Below are positions 17,023 through 25,894 of a DNA stretch of 64,000 nt, one piece after another. Within the stretch, counting starts at the first letter, position 1; each line of letters begins with the position of its first letter. The stretch comes from Limnohabitans sp. B9-3. GTDB taxonomy: Bacteria; Pseudomonadota; Gammaproteobacteria; Burkholderiales; Burkholderiaceae_C. The notes beneath the pieces were generated by a model, which was given only the letters and a program-made list of their open reading frames with translations, searched no databases and was not told where the DNA came from. The position numbers and the translations under genes were made by a program. The stretch lies in NCBI RefSeq assembly GCF_002778325.1, contig NZ_NESI01000006.1, positions 180,667 to 244,666 on the forward strand, read 5' to 3'.

Positions 17023-18009
17023 TTACTCGGGCTGAATGCCTGAGCGTTTGATGACTTGCCCCCACGTATTCATTTCTTGCGTCACCCAGCGCTCTAACTC
17101 TTGCTGTGTGCTCGGCAATGGCTCAATGTTGAGATCTTTCAAGCGCTGCTTGACATCCGCTGACGCCAAGCTTTGAACCAAGGCTTTCTGCAATTCCCCC
17201 GTCACATCCCCAGGCGTGCCGGCGGGTGCAAACAAACCCCACCAAGAACCCACCTTCATCTCAGGCAACGAGGCACCCGCTTCCGCAAAGGTCGGGACGT
17301 TGGGCAAACTCGCGGCACGTTTATCCCCTGTGATCGCCAAGGCCCGCAACTTGCCCGATTCGACCAATGCCTTGGCACCACTCAATCCCGTCACCATGAT
17401 GTGGATGTGGCCTGCCACCAAATCGTTGATGGCGGGGTTGGCGCCTTTGTAGGGAACATGGACCAGGTCAAGCCCAAACTTCGACTTGAACAGCTCCATC
17501 GCCAAGTGGGTGGTATTACCGGCACCCGCAGATCCAAACGTCAACTTACCCGGATCAGCCTTGGCGAGCGCCATGAGCTCTTGCAAATTCTTAGCAGGGA
17601 AATTTTGATTGACCAGCATCACCAAAGGTGCCGAAGCGATCAAGCCAATAGGTGCAAAATCTTTTTGCGCGTCATAAGCCAAGTTTTTATAAAGAAACGG
17701 ATTCACAGACAAATTGATGTCGCCTAACAGCAGGGTGTAGCCGTCAGCCGGCGCTTTGGCCACCGCCGTGAAACCGACGGTCGCCCCAGAGCCTGGCCGG
17801 TTTTCAATCACCACAGTTTGTTTCAGCAACTCGCCCATCTTTTGGCCAACGATTCGCCCCAAAACATCGGTGGGTCCACCGGCCGCATAGGGGATGATCA
17901 GTTTGACAGGACGCTCTGGATAGACGGGACTAGCCGCATGCGCCAAGGCCAGCCCAAAACCCAACACCACCGCCAAGCAGCGCTGGCCCCAAATCAACAG
18001 ATTGAACAT
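17023..18009 (-). CDS. Bug/TctC-family periplasmic receptor
   Basis: Binding protein of 328 residues: signal peptide (about 1-24, ending in LALAHAAS), then YPERPVKLIIPYAAGGPTD, VIENRPG and HVPYKGAN. The start at 18009 is preferred over 18015 because AGGAG lies six bases before it and directly abuts the other ATG. It is divergent from the FAH/gentisate-type genes with about 150 bases between them, where a strong inverted repeat sits. It may supply the substrate of that cluster or of the TPP-enzyme operon that begins just after it. No tctAB is adjacent. Confidence 0.88.
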   Translation of the reverse strand: MFNLLIWGQRCLAVVLGFGLALAHAASPVYPERPVKLIIPYAAGGPTDVLGRIVGQKMGELLKQTVVIENRPGSGATVGFTAVAKAPADGYTLLLGDINLSVNPFLYKNLAYDAQKDFAPIGLIASAPLVMLVNQNFPAKNLQELMALAKADPGKLTFGSAGAGNTTHLAMELFKSKFGLDLVHVPYKGANPAINDLVAGHIHIMVTGLSGAKALVESGKLRALAITGDKRAASLPNVPTFAEAGASLPEMKVGSWWGLFAPAGTPGDVTGELQKALVQSLASADVKQRLKDLNIEPLPSTQQELERWVTQEMNTWGQVIKRSGIQPE

Positions 18010-18023
18010 GCCCATCTCCTAGG

Positions 18024-18050
18024 AATCACGCAGACAAATTCTGCGTGATT
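18024..18050. promoter_or_regulatory. 11-bp perfect inverted repeat in divergent region, operator candidate
   Basis: AATCACGCAGA and TCTGCGTGATT are separated by five bases (CAAAT). The site lies immediately upstream of the ribosome site of the Bug receptor gene and within the divergent region shared with the FAH gene. It could be an operator or a hairpin in the receptor mRNA leader. No T-run follows. Confidence 0.55.
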
Positions 18051-18156
18051 GAATCTAGCGGAACCTACCCCGAACCTGGGTCAACTACACGACAGCGTAT
18101 CGAGAGAACAGGCAGTAAGGTGTGGCGTATATGTGAATGGGCTTTGAAAGGACACC

Positions 18157-19041
18157 ATGAAATTGGTTCGCTTTAACGACGGACGCATTGGCGTCACGGA
18201 TGGACAGCGCGTGGTCGACGTCACCACACTGGCAGGCGTGGATGCAGCTGCATGGCCACCTGTGGGCATGAATCAGGTCATCCAAAACTTTGCAACACTC
18301 GCCCCTGCTTTTGCACAAGCCTTAGCCACGCAAGCTGGCATGCCCATCGCAGACGTTCATTTGCAAACGCCCATCCCGTGGCCCAACAAACTGCTGGCCT
18401 ACCCGGTCAACTACCACGACCACGCGACCGAAATGGCGACACGCGGGCTGGCCAATGTCCAAGGGTTTTTCTTAAAAGCCAACTCCTCGTTGTCGGGCGC
18501 GTCTGAGCCGATTGAACTCCCTGCCCTACCTGGCCGCGAGATTCACCACGAGTGTGAAATCGCCCTCATCATTGGCAAAATAGGTCGCCAAATTCCGGTC
18601 GAGAAAGCGCTGGACCATTTGTTTGGGTACGCCTGCTTGCTAGACATGACCATTCGCGGCAAAGAAGAGCGCGTGATGCGCAAGTCTTACGACACCTTCA
18701 CCCCCGTGGGCCCCTGGATCGTCACCGCTGACGAAGTGCCCGACCCTTGCAACATCGACATGAAGCTGTGGGTCAATGGCGAATTGAAACAACAAGCCAA
18801 CACACGCGACTTGATTGTGGACATCGCACACATGATTTCAATCGCCTCTTCCGCCGCCACCCTGTACCCGGGCGACATCATTGCCTCTGGCACACCTGCG
18901 GGCGTGGGCCCTGTTCATGCAGGCGACCGCGTCAGCATTGAAGTCGCGCACATCGGACGCATGGAAATCCCCGTCGTTCAAGGCACACGCGGCGCCAACA
19001 TCGTGTTTGAAAAACCCTATGAATTTGTTCGGGCCAGTTGA
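18157..19041 (+). CDS. Fumarylacetoacetate hydrolase-family protein (fumarylpyruvate hydrolase-like)
   Basis: FAH-superfamily hydrolase of 294 residues. Metal ligands are E132, E134 and D163 (HHECEIALIIG and LLDMTIRG), followed by KSYDTFTPVGPW and SGTPAGVG. The family cleaves carbon-carbon bonds in acylpyruvates and related oxo acids. With a cupin gentisate-type dioxygenase and a flavin hydroxylase following at 3 bases and a 4-base overlap, a fumarylpyruvate or maleylpyruvate hydrolase role in a gentisate route is likely. AAAGGA lies before the ATG. Related members also act as 2-keto-4-pentenoate hydratases or in gluconate-like lactone pathways, so the exact reaction is inference. Confidence 0.85.
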   Translation: MKLVRFNDGRIGVTDGQRVVDVTTLAGVDAAAWPPVGMNQVIQNFATLAPAFAQALATQAGMPIADVHLQTPIPWPNKLLAYPVNYHDHATEMATRGLANVQGFFLKANSSLSGASEPIELPALPGREIHHECEIALIIGKIGRQIPVEKALDHLFGYACLLDMTIRGKEERVMRKSYDTFTPVGPWIVTADEVPDPCNIDMKLWVNGELKQQANTRDLIVDIAHMISIASSAATLYPGDIIASGTPAGVGPVHAGDRVSIEVAHIGRMEIPVVQGTRGANIVFEKPYEFVRAS

Positions 19042-19044
19042 ATC

Positions 19045-20001
19045 ATGCGCACCACCTTGCAAAGCGTTCAATCCGCCCAAAGCCTCGACGACCTTTACCC
19101 TTTACTGGCCGCTAACCATTTAACGGCAGGCTGGCATAAAAAGCGGGCTTCTCTTTGGAAAACGCCCAACACGGCGTTCCTGCCACGCCATTGGTCTTAT
19201 GAACTCGGACGATTGGCTTTGGATCAAGCGGGTCGTTGGATTGGCACCGAATTGGCCGAGCGGCGCAACCTACTGCTGTTCAACCCCGTCGGAGACAACG
19301 ACTACGACACCGTGCGCACGATGGTTGCTGCCTACCAAATGATCAAGCCTGGCGAATACGCGCGCCCCCACCGACATACACCCAACGCCTTGCGCTTTGT
19401 GCTGGATGCCAAGCCCGGCGTCTTCAGTGTGGTCGATGGCGTGCAATTGCCCATGTTGCCCGGCGACGTCTTGCTCACGCCGAGTGGTTGCTGGCACAGC
19501 CATTTCAATGACAGCGACAGCAATGCGTATTGGATTGATATCTTGGATGTGCCATTGGTGCATTTGCTAGAGCCCATGTTCTTTGAAGAATTTGGCCAAG
19601 CGCACCAGCCCGTCGAGCAGCAGCCCCTGAGTCACCCCTTCTGGTTTCAAAGCGCGCAGGTGCAGTCTGAACTTAACCAGGCACCACAAACAGGAGGCGT
19701 CAGACGTGTGCCCCTCCACACCGCGGACCACTTTTTGACGCAAGCGTTGAACTTCATCCAGCTGCAACCCCAAGCCAGTACCCAAAAACACCGCAGCACT
19801 GCCAGCCGTATTTTTTCTGTGGCCCAAGGCTCAGGGCACGCCACCGTCGGCGAGCTGCAAGTGACGTGGCAGCCCGGCGATGTGCTGGCTGTTCCTTCGT
19901 GGACCGAATTTGAAATCAGGGCACATGAGACGTCCCTGCTCTTTGAAGTCAACGACGAACCAACACTCAAAAAACTTGGTTTTTACAAAGAATCTGCATG
20001 A
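19045..20001 (+). CDS. Cupin dioxygenase, gentisate 1,2-dioxygenase-like
   Basis: Bicupin protein of 318 residues, similar to gentisate 1,2-dioxygenases, which open the ring of gentisate with non-haem Fe(II) to give maleylpyruvate. The N-terminal cupin has H109 and H111 in RPHRHTPNALRF, then H151 and H153 in GCWHSHFND, as metal-ligand candidates. The second cupin (about 230-318) lacks an evident histidine cluster, as is common. It is slightly shorter than typical family members (about 340-370). It starts three bases after the FAH gene and overlaps the flavin hydroxylase gene. Salicylate or 1-hydroxy-2-naphthoate dioxygenase is an alternative. Confidence 0.8.
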   Translation: MRTTLQSVQSAQSLDDLYPLLAANHLTAGWHKKRASLWKTPNTAFLPRHWSYELGRLALDQAGRWIGTELAERRNLLLFNPVGDNDYDTVRTMVAAYQMIKPGEYARPHRHTPNALRFVLDAKPGVFSVVDGVQLPMLPGDVLLTPSGCWHSHFNDSDSNAYWIDILDVPLVHLLEPMFFEEFGQAHQPVEQQPLSHPFWFQSAQVQSELNQAPQTGGVRRVPLHTADHFLTQALNFIQLQPQASTQKHRSTASRIFSVAQGSGHATVGELQVTWQPGDVLAVPSWTEFEIRAHETSLLFEVNDEPTLKKLGFYKESA

Positions 20002-21194
20002 CACACCCGAGAATCTTGATTGCCGGAGGCGGCATTGGCGGCCTCGCCACGGCACTCACCTTGCTACAAAACAACATCGATGTTGAGGTTTACGAACAGG
20101 CCAGCGAATTGCGGGAAGTCGGTGCGGGCATCCAAATCAGCCCCAACGGCAACCGGGTGCTAGACCACATGGGCGTGTTCGAAGCCTTAAAGGCCCTCTC
20201 CAGCCCCACCCAGGGCAAAGAAATTCGGCTCTGGAACACAGGTCAAACTTGGCCCTTGTTTGACCTTGGGAAGGCAGCCATTGACAAATATGGTTTCCCC
20301 TACATGACGGTCTTTCGCCCGCACCTGCTTCAGGTCTTAGCAGACGCGGTGCAGGCCCTCAAACCCGATGCGATTCATTTGAATGCGCGCTGCAACGGCT
20401 TTGAGCAATCCGAGGCGGGTGTCACCCTGCACTTTGACGGTGCAGCCTCGGTCAGCGGCGATGCCTTGATTGGTGCCGATGGCTTGCACTCCAAAATACG
20501 CGCCGCCTTGTTTGGCGCAGCGCCCCCAGACTTCACGGGCATGGTGTCTTGGCGCGCTTTGATTCCCATGGAGGTGTTGCCCGAGCACTTGGCACGGCCT
20601 GTGGCCACCAACTGGGTGGGCCCCGGCGGACATGTGGTGCATTACCCACTGCATGCCGGCAAGGTCATGAACTTTGTGGGCACGTTGGAAGGCAACACCT
20701 GGTCTGGCCCGCCTTGGGTTAGCCCTGCGACTGTGGACGCTGCCTTGACCGCCTTTGAAGGTTGGCACGAGGACGTCCAAACCATGATTCGCCATGCCCC
20801 CTCGTTTTTGAAATGGGCTTTGTGTGGCCGTCCCTTTTTAGACCACTGGTCGCAAGGACGAGTCACTTTGATGGGCGACGCTTGTCACCCCACCCTGCCC
20901 TTTTTGGCGCAAGGCGCCGTCTTTACCTTGGAAGATGCGGTCGTCTTACAGCGCTGCATCCGTCAAGATGCCCAGGATCTGCCAACGGCCCTGAAACGCT
21001 ACGAAGCAGCACGCCAAGAACGTGCTTACCGCATGGTGCGTGGCGCCAGCGACAACACCTCGCGTTTTCACAACCCCATCTTGGCGAATGCCGAACAGGG
21101 TGTGGCCTTCATTGAACGCGAGTGGCAACAAACCGCCATCGGGAGCCGCTACGACTGGATCTTCAATTACAACGCCATCACTGCCGAGATTTAG
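19998..21194 (+). CDS. FAD-dependent hydroxylase (3-hydroxybenzoate 6-hydroxylase/salicylate hydroxylase-like)
   Basis: Single-component flavin hydroxylase of 398 residues. The GGGIGG fold is at residues 10-15, the DG motif GADGLHSKIR near 155-164, and the GD motif LMGDACHPTLPF at 291-302. The family converts 3-hydroxybenzoate to gentisate, or salicylate to catechol or gentisate. The start overlaps the dioxygenase stop by four bases, so the two steps are coupled in the genome: hydroxylation, then ring cleavage by the preceding gene. The substrate choice cannot be made from the sequence by eye; 3-hydroxybenzoate fits the context best. Confidence 0.85.
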   Translation: MTHPRILIAGGGIGGLATALTLLQNNIDVEVYEQASELREVGAGIQISPNGNRVLDHMGVFEALKALSSPTQGKEIRLWNTGQTWPLFDLGKAAIDKYGFPYMTVFRPHLLQVLADAVQALKPDAIHLNARCNGFEQSEAGVTLHFDGAASVSGDALIGADGLHSKIRAALFGAAPPDFTGMVSWRALIPMEVLPEHLARPVATNWVGPGGHVVHYPLHAGKVMNFVGTLEGNTWSGPPWVSPATVDAALTAFEGWHEDVQTMIRHAPSFLKWALCGRPFLDHWSQGRVTLMGDACHPTLPFLAQGAVFTLEDAVVLQRCIRQDAQDLPTALKRYEAARQERAYRMVRGASDNTSRFHNPILANAEQGVAFIEREWQQTAIGSRYDWIFNYNAITAEI

Positions 21195-21202
21195 GAGTTT
21201 TC

Positions 21203-21844
21203 ATGACCACAACGCCACGCACCATGCGCGCTATCTTGGCACGCACCCCGGTGATGCCGATCTTGACTCTCCATGACGCCAGCACGGCGGGGGATTTGGC
21301 ACAAGCCTTGGTCAAAGGCGGCATCCATGTGTTTGAGGTGGTGATGCGAACACCACAAGCGGTTGCTGCGGTGCAAGCCATGCGCGAAGCCACGCCCGAG
21401 GCAGACATCGGCATGGGCACCTTGATGACGCCTGAAGACGTGGTGCGCGCCCAACAAGCCGGTGCCCAATTTGGGGTGTCGCCGGGCCTCACACCCGAAC
21501 TCGCGCAAGCCATTCAAGCGCATCACATGCCCTTTTTACCGGGTGTGGCCACAGCCAGCGAGGTCATGCAGGCGCGCGCGTTTGGCCTGAAAGAACTCAA
21601 ATACTTCCCAGCACAAGGCCCTGTGGGGGCCGCTTGGCTCAAAGACATGAGTCAAGTATTTCCAGACGTGCTGTTTTGCCCCACTGGCGGCATACGTCCA
21701 GCCCATATTCCCGATTATTTGGCCTTGCCCAACTGTTGCACCGTAGGCGGATCGTGGGTGGTGCCCACTGATTTGTTGAACGACCGCGACTGGGCGGGCA
21801 TCACGGCTTTGGCGCAACAAGCCAGTCGTTTTCAAACACCTTAA
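21203..21844 (+). CDS. eda: KDPG/KHG aldolase
   Basis: Class I aldolase of 213 residues of the Eda family, cleaving 2-keto-3-deoxy-6-phosphogluconate to pyruvate and glyceraldehyde 3-phosphate, or 4-hydroxy-2-oxoglutarate. E45 (VFEVVMRT) and the Schiff-base K133 (ELKYFPA) are at the same positions as in E. coli Eda, and the phosphate-binding GGIRP is present near 173-177. The ATG at 21203 has GGAG upstream; longer in-frame starts run into the preceding gene. It lies 12 bases before a PfkB kinase, forming a 2-keto-3-deoxy sugar acid pair. The upstream gentisate-type genes probably belong to a different function. Confidence 0.9.
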   Translation: MTTTPRTMRAILARTPVMPILTLHDASTAGDLAQALVKGGIHVFEVVMRTPQAVAAVQAMREATPEADIGMGTLMTPEDVVRAQQAGAQFGVSPGLTPELAQAIQAHHMPFLPGVATASEVMQARAFGLKELKYFPAQGPVGAAWLKDMSQVFPDVLFCPTGGIRPAHIPDYLALPNCCTVGGSWVVPTDLLNDRDWAGITALAQQASRFQTP

Positions 21845-21856
21845 GGATCACGCACG

Positions 21857-22765
21857 ATGAAGCACCCCAAACGCATGGTTGCTCTGGGTGCCATCTGCAC
21901 CACGGCGATTTTTCAAGTCCCCGAAATCCCACCTCCACCTGCCAAAGTTTTAGCCACCCAGCGTTGCACGGTGGTGGATGGCATGGCCATCTCTGCCGCC
22001 TGCGCGTTTCAAAAACTAGGCGGTCAAGCGCAGGTGTGGGCTCGTGTGGGGGATGACGCGGACGCTCAGGCAATGCGACTCGCGCTCGCCTCCGAAGGTA
22101 TAGACCCCAAGGGCCTGTTCACCGTCAAAGGCACACAGTCCTCCCACGCCAGCGTGATCGTGGATGCAAAGGGTCAGCGATTGGTGGTGCCATTTCATGA
22201 CCCACAGGTGGACACGTCGCCAAGTTGGCTGCCACTGCAAGACTTGTCAAACGTCGATCTGTTGCACTGCGATGTTCGATGGCCCGAGGGTGCTGAAACT
22301 GCCCTAAGGGCCGCACGCGAACAAGGCGTGTCCACCATGGTGGATGGCGATGTCGCGCCGCGACCTGTGCTCCAGCGCTTGATGCCGCTGGCAGATTACG
22401 CGGTGTTCTCAGACGCGGGTCTGTTGGCCTACACCGGTCTTCACAACGTCCAAGAAGCTTTACTGACCGTGGCAGCCCAGCACAGTCAACACGTGGGTGC
22501 CAGCTGCGGCGAAGACGGGTATTACTGGGTAGAAAACGGTCACATCGCGCATGTGTCTGCGCTGCAAGTTGACGTGGTGGACACCTTGTCAGCGGGTGAT
22601 GTGTTTCATGGCGCATTCGCTCTAGCAGTTTTAGAAGGCCAAGGCATCGCGGCCGCAGCTCGCTTTGCCTGCGTCGCAGCCTCCTTGAAGTGCACCCGCT
22701 TTGGCGGAAGGCTGGGCTGCCCCAGCCGCGCTGAGGTATTGGCAGCCTTGGATCAGCGTTCGTAA
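21857..22765 (+). CDS. PfkB-family sugar kinase (2-keto-3-deoxygluconate kinase candidate)
   Basis: Ribokinase-like kinase of 302 residues. The catalytic base is D248 within the PfkB signature DTLSAGDVFHGAF (from D242), and the N-terminal substrate motif GDDADA is near 62-67. A kinase that phosphorylates 2-keto-3-deoxygluconate next to KDPG aldolase would complete uronic or aldonic acid degradation. PfkB substrate choice cannot be read from sequence alone; fructose or ribose kinases share the fold. The gene has AAGGA upstream of its ATG, 12 bases after eda. A TctCBA carboxylate importer follows after 154 bases. Confidence 0.82.
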   Translation: MKHPKRMVALGAICTTAIFQVPEIPPPPAKVLATQRCTVVDGMAISAACAFQKLGGQAQVWARVGDDADAQAMRLALASEGIDPKGLFTVKGTQSSHASVIVDAKGQRLVVPFHDPQVDTSPSWLPLQDLSNVDLLHCDVRWPEGAETALRAAREQGVSTMVDGDVAPRPVLQRLMPLADYAVFSDAGLLAYTGLHNVQEALLTVAAQHSQHVGASCGEDGYYWVENGHIAHVSALQVDVVDTLSAGDVFHGAFALAVLEGQGIAAAARFACVAASLKCTRFGGRLGCPSRAEVLAALDQRS

Positions 22766-22919
22766 TTTTTCAACTGTCAATAGTGGCCTCGGGTAATCCC
22801 GATTCGCAGCTGTCGCACGCATTACCGATGTTTAAGCAGGCAGAGGATTTAAATGCAAACAGGTGCTGTGCCAGCTGCGCAGCGACCTTTCACCACTTGA
22901 ACAATCTAAGGAGACACGC

Positions 22920-23897
22920 ATGATGATTCGCCGAACCCTGATGAAGTCATTGGCCTGCGCTGCAGCCGCCCTGTCCTTGTGCGGCACAGCCATCGCACAA
23001 AGCTATCCAAGCCGACCTTTGACCCTGATCGTGCCTTGGGGTGCGGGGGGTGGCACGGATGCTACGGCGCGCATCGTGGCTGCCTTGCTCGAAAAAGAAA
23101 TGGGTCAACCGGTGAACGTGGTCAACCGCACCGGTGGCAATGGTGTGGTGGGTCACTCGGCCATCGCCACAGCGCCCGCAGATGGCTACACCATCGGCAT
23201 GATCACCGTCGAAATTTCCATGATGCATTGGGCGGGTTTGACACAGCTGTCGCCCACAGATTACACCCCCTTGGCCTTGATGAACATCGATCCCGCAGGT
23301 GTCACGGTGCGCGCGGATTCGCCCTACAAGAACCTGAACGATTTGGTCACTGCCATCAAAGCCAACCCCGGTAAATTCAAAGCATCGGGCACGGGTCAAG
23401 GCGGCATTTGGCACTTGGCCTTGGCGGGCATGCTCAACGACATGAAGATCCCCACCACAGCCGTGCCTTGGGTTCCTTCGAACGGCGCAGCGCCAGCCAT
23501 GAACGATTTGGCTGCTGGTGGTATTGAGTTTGTGACCTGCTCACTGCCTGAAGCACGTGCGCTGATCGATGCAGGCAAAGCGCGACCTTTGGCCTTGATG
23601 GCCGCTCAGCCATCCGCCCTGTATCCCAACGTGCCAATTCTGAAATCTGCCGCAGGCAGTAACTGGGCCATTGGTGCATGGCGCGGGCTGGCTGCGCCCA
23701 AAGGCATCCCTGCAGACATCCAAGCCAAACTCGGTGCCGCCCTTAAAAAGATTTATGACGGCCAAGAATTCCAAGGCTTCATGCAACAACGCGGCTTTGG
23801 CACGATTTACGCTGACAGCAAAGGCTTTGAGCAATTCATGGCCAAAGGTGATGCTGACATGGGCGTTGTGATGAAGTCGTTGGGCTTGGCGAAGTAA
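22920..23897 (+). CDS. tctC: TctC-type tricarboxylate receptor of the TctCBA operon
   Basis: Periplasmic receptor of 325 residues with a signal peptide ending near GTAIAQS and mature start YPSRPLTLIVPWGAGGGTD. VVNRTGG and TAVPWVPSNG fill the usual Bug ligand-loop places. AAGGAGA precedes two adjacent ATGs; the first, at 22920, is reported. It is the only Bug gene here that is directly followed by tctB and tctA, so it is the natural receptor of that transporter. The ligand could be a di- or tricarboxylate or a sugar acid processed by the aldolase and kinase upstream. Confidence 0.9.
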   Translation: MMIRRTLMKSLACAAAALSLCGTAIAQSYPSRPLTLIVPWGAGGGTDATARIVAALLEKEMGQPVNVVNRTGGNGVVGHSAIATAPADGYTIGMITVEISMMHWAGLTQLSPTDYTPLALMNIDPAGVTVRADSPYKNLNDLVTAIKANPGKFKASGTGQGGIWHLALAGMLNDMKIPTTAVPWVPSNGAAPAMNDLAAGGIEFVTCSLPEARALIDAGKARPLALMAAQPSALYPNVPILKSAAGSNWAIGAWRGLAAPKGIPADIQAKLGAALKKIYDGQEFQGFMQQRGFGTIYADSKGFEQFMAKGDADMGVVMKSLGLAK

Positions 23898-23904
23898 CTC
23901 ACTT

Positions 23905-24378
23905 ATGAAACTCAACGACACGATCATGGGGGTAGCGCTGTTGGCACTGGCGCTGGCCATCTTGCAAACGGTTCAACAGTACCCCGTCATTCCAGGACAA
24001 AACATTGGCCCTGGGGCCTTTCCTGGGTTGCTGGCGACGCTGCTTGCGGTCTGTGCGGTGCTCTTGATCATCAAGGGCTTGAAAGCCAAACAGCACCAGG
24101 CGTGGATTGAGGTGGGAGGCTGGGTGAAATCATGGTTTCATTTGCGAAACTTTGTGATCACCATTGGCTGCCTGCTTTTCTACATCTACTTTTCGGACCG
24201 CTTGGGATTTTTGATCTGTGCAACCGCCATCGTGTCGTTGATGTTTTGGGCGTTAGAAGTTCGCGCCAAATTGATCTTGCCCATCGCAGCCACGGTGGCC
24301 TTGATCATTCACACCATCTTTTACAAAGGACTTCGTGTTCCTTTGCCATGGGGCCTCTTAACCCCTTTCCAATGGTAA
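23905..24378 (+). CDS. tctB: TctB small membrane subunit
   Basis: Protein of 157 residues with four hydrophobic segments (about 5-24, 41-60, 78-97 and 103-140), as in TctB, the small inner-membrane subunit of tripartite tricarboxylate transporters. The family is poorly conserved and recognised mostly by topology, length and place between tctC and tctA, all of which fit. The ATG lacks a clear ribosome site, so translation may be coupled to the tctC stop seven bases before. Confidence 0.85.
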   Translation: MKLNDTIMGVALLALALAILQTVQQYPVIPGQNIGPGAFPGLLATLLAVCAVLLIIKGLKAKQHQAWIEVGGWVKSWFHLRNFVITIGCLLFYIYFSDRLGFLICATAIVSLMFWALEVRAKLILPIAATVALIIHTIFYKGLRVPLPWGLLTPFQW

Positions 24379-24391
24379 TCAAGGACACCCC

Positions 24392-25894
24392 ATGACGACT
24401 GCTGTTTTGCTTCAAGCCTTTTGGCTGGTGTTTGACCCCTACGTGTTGCTGGTGATTTTGTGCTCGGCCATGTTTGGCCTTTTTGTCGGGTGTATTCCGG
24501 GCTTGAGCGCCACCATGGCCACAGCCTTGTTGGTGCCCATCACCTTTTTCATGCCACCCGTTCCCGCCATCGCGGCCATCGTGACCGCCACCGCCATGGC
24601 CATTTTTTCGGGGGATATTCCGGGTGCCTTGCTCCGCATACCTGGCACGCCAGCATCAGCCGCCTACACAGATGAAGCGTATCAAATGACCCTCAAAGGT
24701 CAAGCTGAGGTTGCTTTGGGCGCGGGCTTGGTGTTCTCGGCCATTGGTGGTTTGTTTGGCACTTTGGTTATGGTGATGTTCTCGCCGGGTTTGGCGGAAA
24801 TTGCCTTGAAGTTCTCCTCCTTCGAGTACTTTTGGCTGGTGGTTTTGGGCCTCGCCGGTGCTGTCTTTATTGGCAACACCAGCGTCTTGAAGGCCTGCGT
24901 GTCTTTGCTACTGGGCTTGCTGATTGCTTGTATTGGTTTAGAGAACCCTGCGGCTCTGCCTCGCTTCACATTTGGCATGAACGAGCTCATGAGCGGGGTT
25001 GAACTCATTCCCATGATGGTGGGCATGTTTGCCGTCTCGGAGCTGCTGCGCTACATCACCAACACCGATCCAACACCGGTCATCGCGACTGAAAAGATTG
25101 GCAATATTTTTGCGGGCATGTGGGGCTTGTTGAAGAAATACCGCTGGCCCTTGGTACGTGGCAGTGCGTTGGGCACAGTCATCGGTATTCAACCCGGTTC
25201 TGGGGCCGACATGGCGTCTTGGCTCAGTTATGCCATGAGCAAAAAATTCTCCAAAGAGCCTGAAAAATTTGGCACAGGTCACATTGAAGGCATTGTGGAG
25301 TCTGGTGCCGCCAACAACTCATCGCTGGCAGGCGCTTGGATTCCCGCCATCGTATTTGGCATTCCTGGTGACTCCATCACAGCGATTGCGATTGGCGTTT
25401 TGTATTTGAAAAATATGAACCCAGGCCCAATGATTTTTGTGAACAACCCCGAAAACATTTACGCCATTTTCTTGGTCTTCATTTTGGCCAACATCATCAT
25501 GGTGCCCCTGGGTTGGCTGACGGTTCGAATCGCCACCAAGATCTTGAAAGTACCGCGCAACATCTTGATGCCCATCATTTTGTTATTCTGTATCGTGGGT
25601 TCTTTCTCCATCAACAACTCGGTCTGGGGCGTCACTTTGATTTTGTTCTTTGGCTTGGTGTCTTTCTTTCTGGAGGAAAACGGTTTCCCTGTTGCACCGG
25701 CAATTTTGGGCGTCGTATTGGGCACGATGATGGAAGAAAACTTTGTCACCTCCATGATCAAGTCCGATGGTGACCCGTTGGTGTTCTTCACACGCCCCAT
25801 CGCCATGTGGTTGGCAGCGAGCACCTTCATCATTTTGTTGTGGCCCGTAGGCACGTGGTTGTTCCAAAAATTGCGAACACCCAAACTGGCATGA
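24392..25894 (+). CDS. tctA: TctA large membrane subunit
   Basis: Large permease of 500 residues with about twelve hydrophobic segments. The glycine-rich loop FVGCIPGLSATMATALLVP lies near residues 29-47, and the repeated PGxxxA motif returns as FGIPGDSITAIAIG in the C-terminal half (about 327-340). This is the sodium-coupled channel part of a TctABC transporter. The ATG is 13 bases after tctB, and the stop overlaps the next gene by four bases. It is the sole TctA in the window and could also serve other Bug receptors. Confidence 0.9.
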   Translation: MTTAVLLQAFWLVFDPYVLLVILCSAMFGLFVGCIPGLSATMATALLVPITFFMPPVPAIAAIVTATAMAIFSGDIPGALLRIPGTPASAAYTDEAYQMTLKGQAEVALGAGLVFSAIGGLFGTLVMVMFSPGLAEIALKFSSFEYFWLVVLGLAGAVFIGNTSVLKACVSLLLGLLIACIGLENPAALPRFTFGMNELMSGVELIPMMVGMFAVSELLRYITNTDPTPVIATEKIGNIFAGMWGLLKKYRWPLVRGSALGTVIGIQPGSGADMASWLSYAMSKKFSKEPEKFGTGHIEGIVESGAANNSSLAGAWIPAIVFGIPGDSITAIAIGVLYLKNMNPGPMIFVNNPENIYAIFLVFILANIIMVPLGWLTVRIATKILKVPRNILMPIILLFCIVGSFSINNSVWGVTLILFFGLVSFFLEENGFPVAPAILGVVLGTMMEENFVTSMIKSDGDPLVFFTRPIAMWLAASTFIILLWPVGTWLFQKLRTPKLA

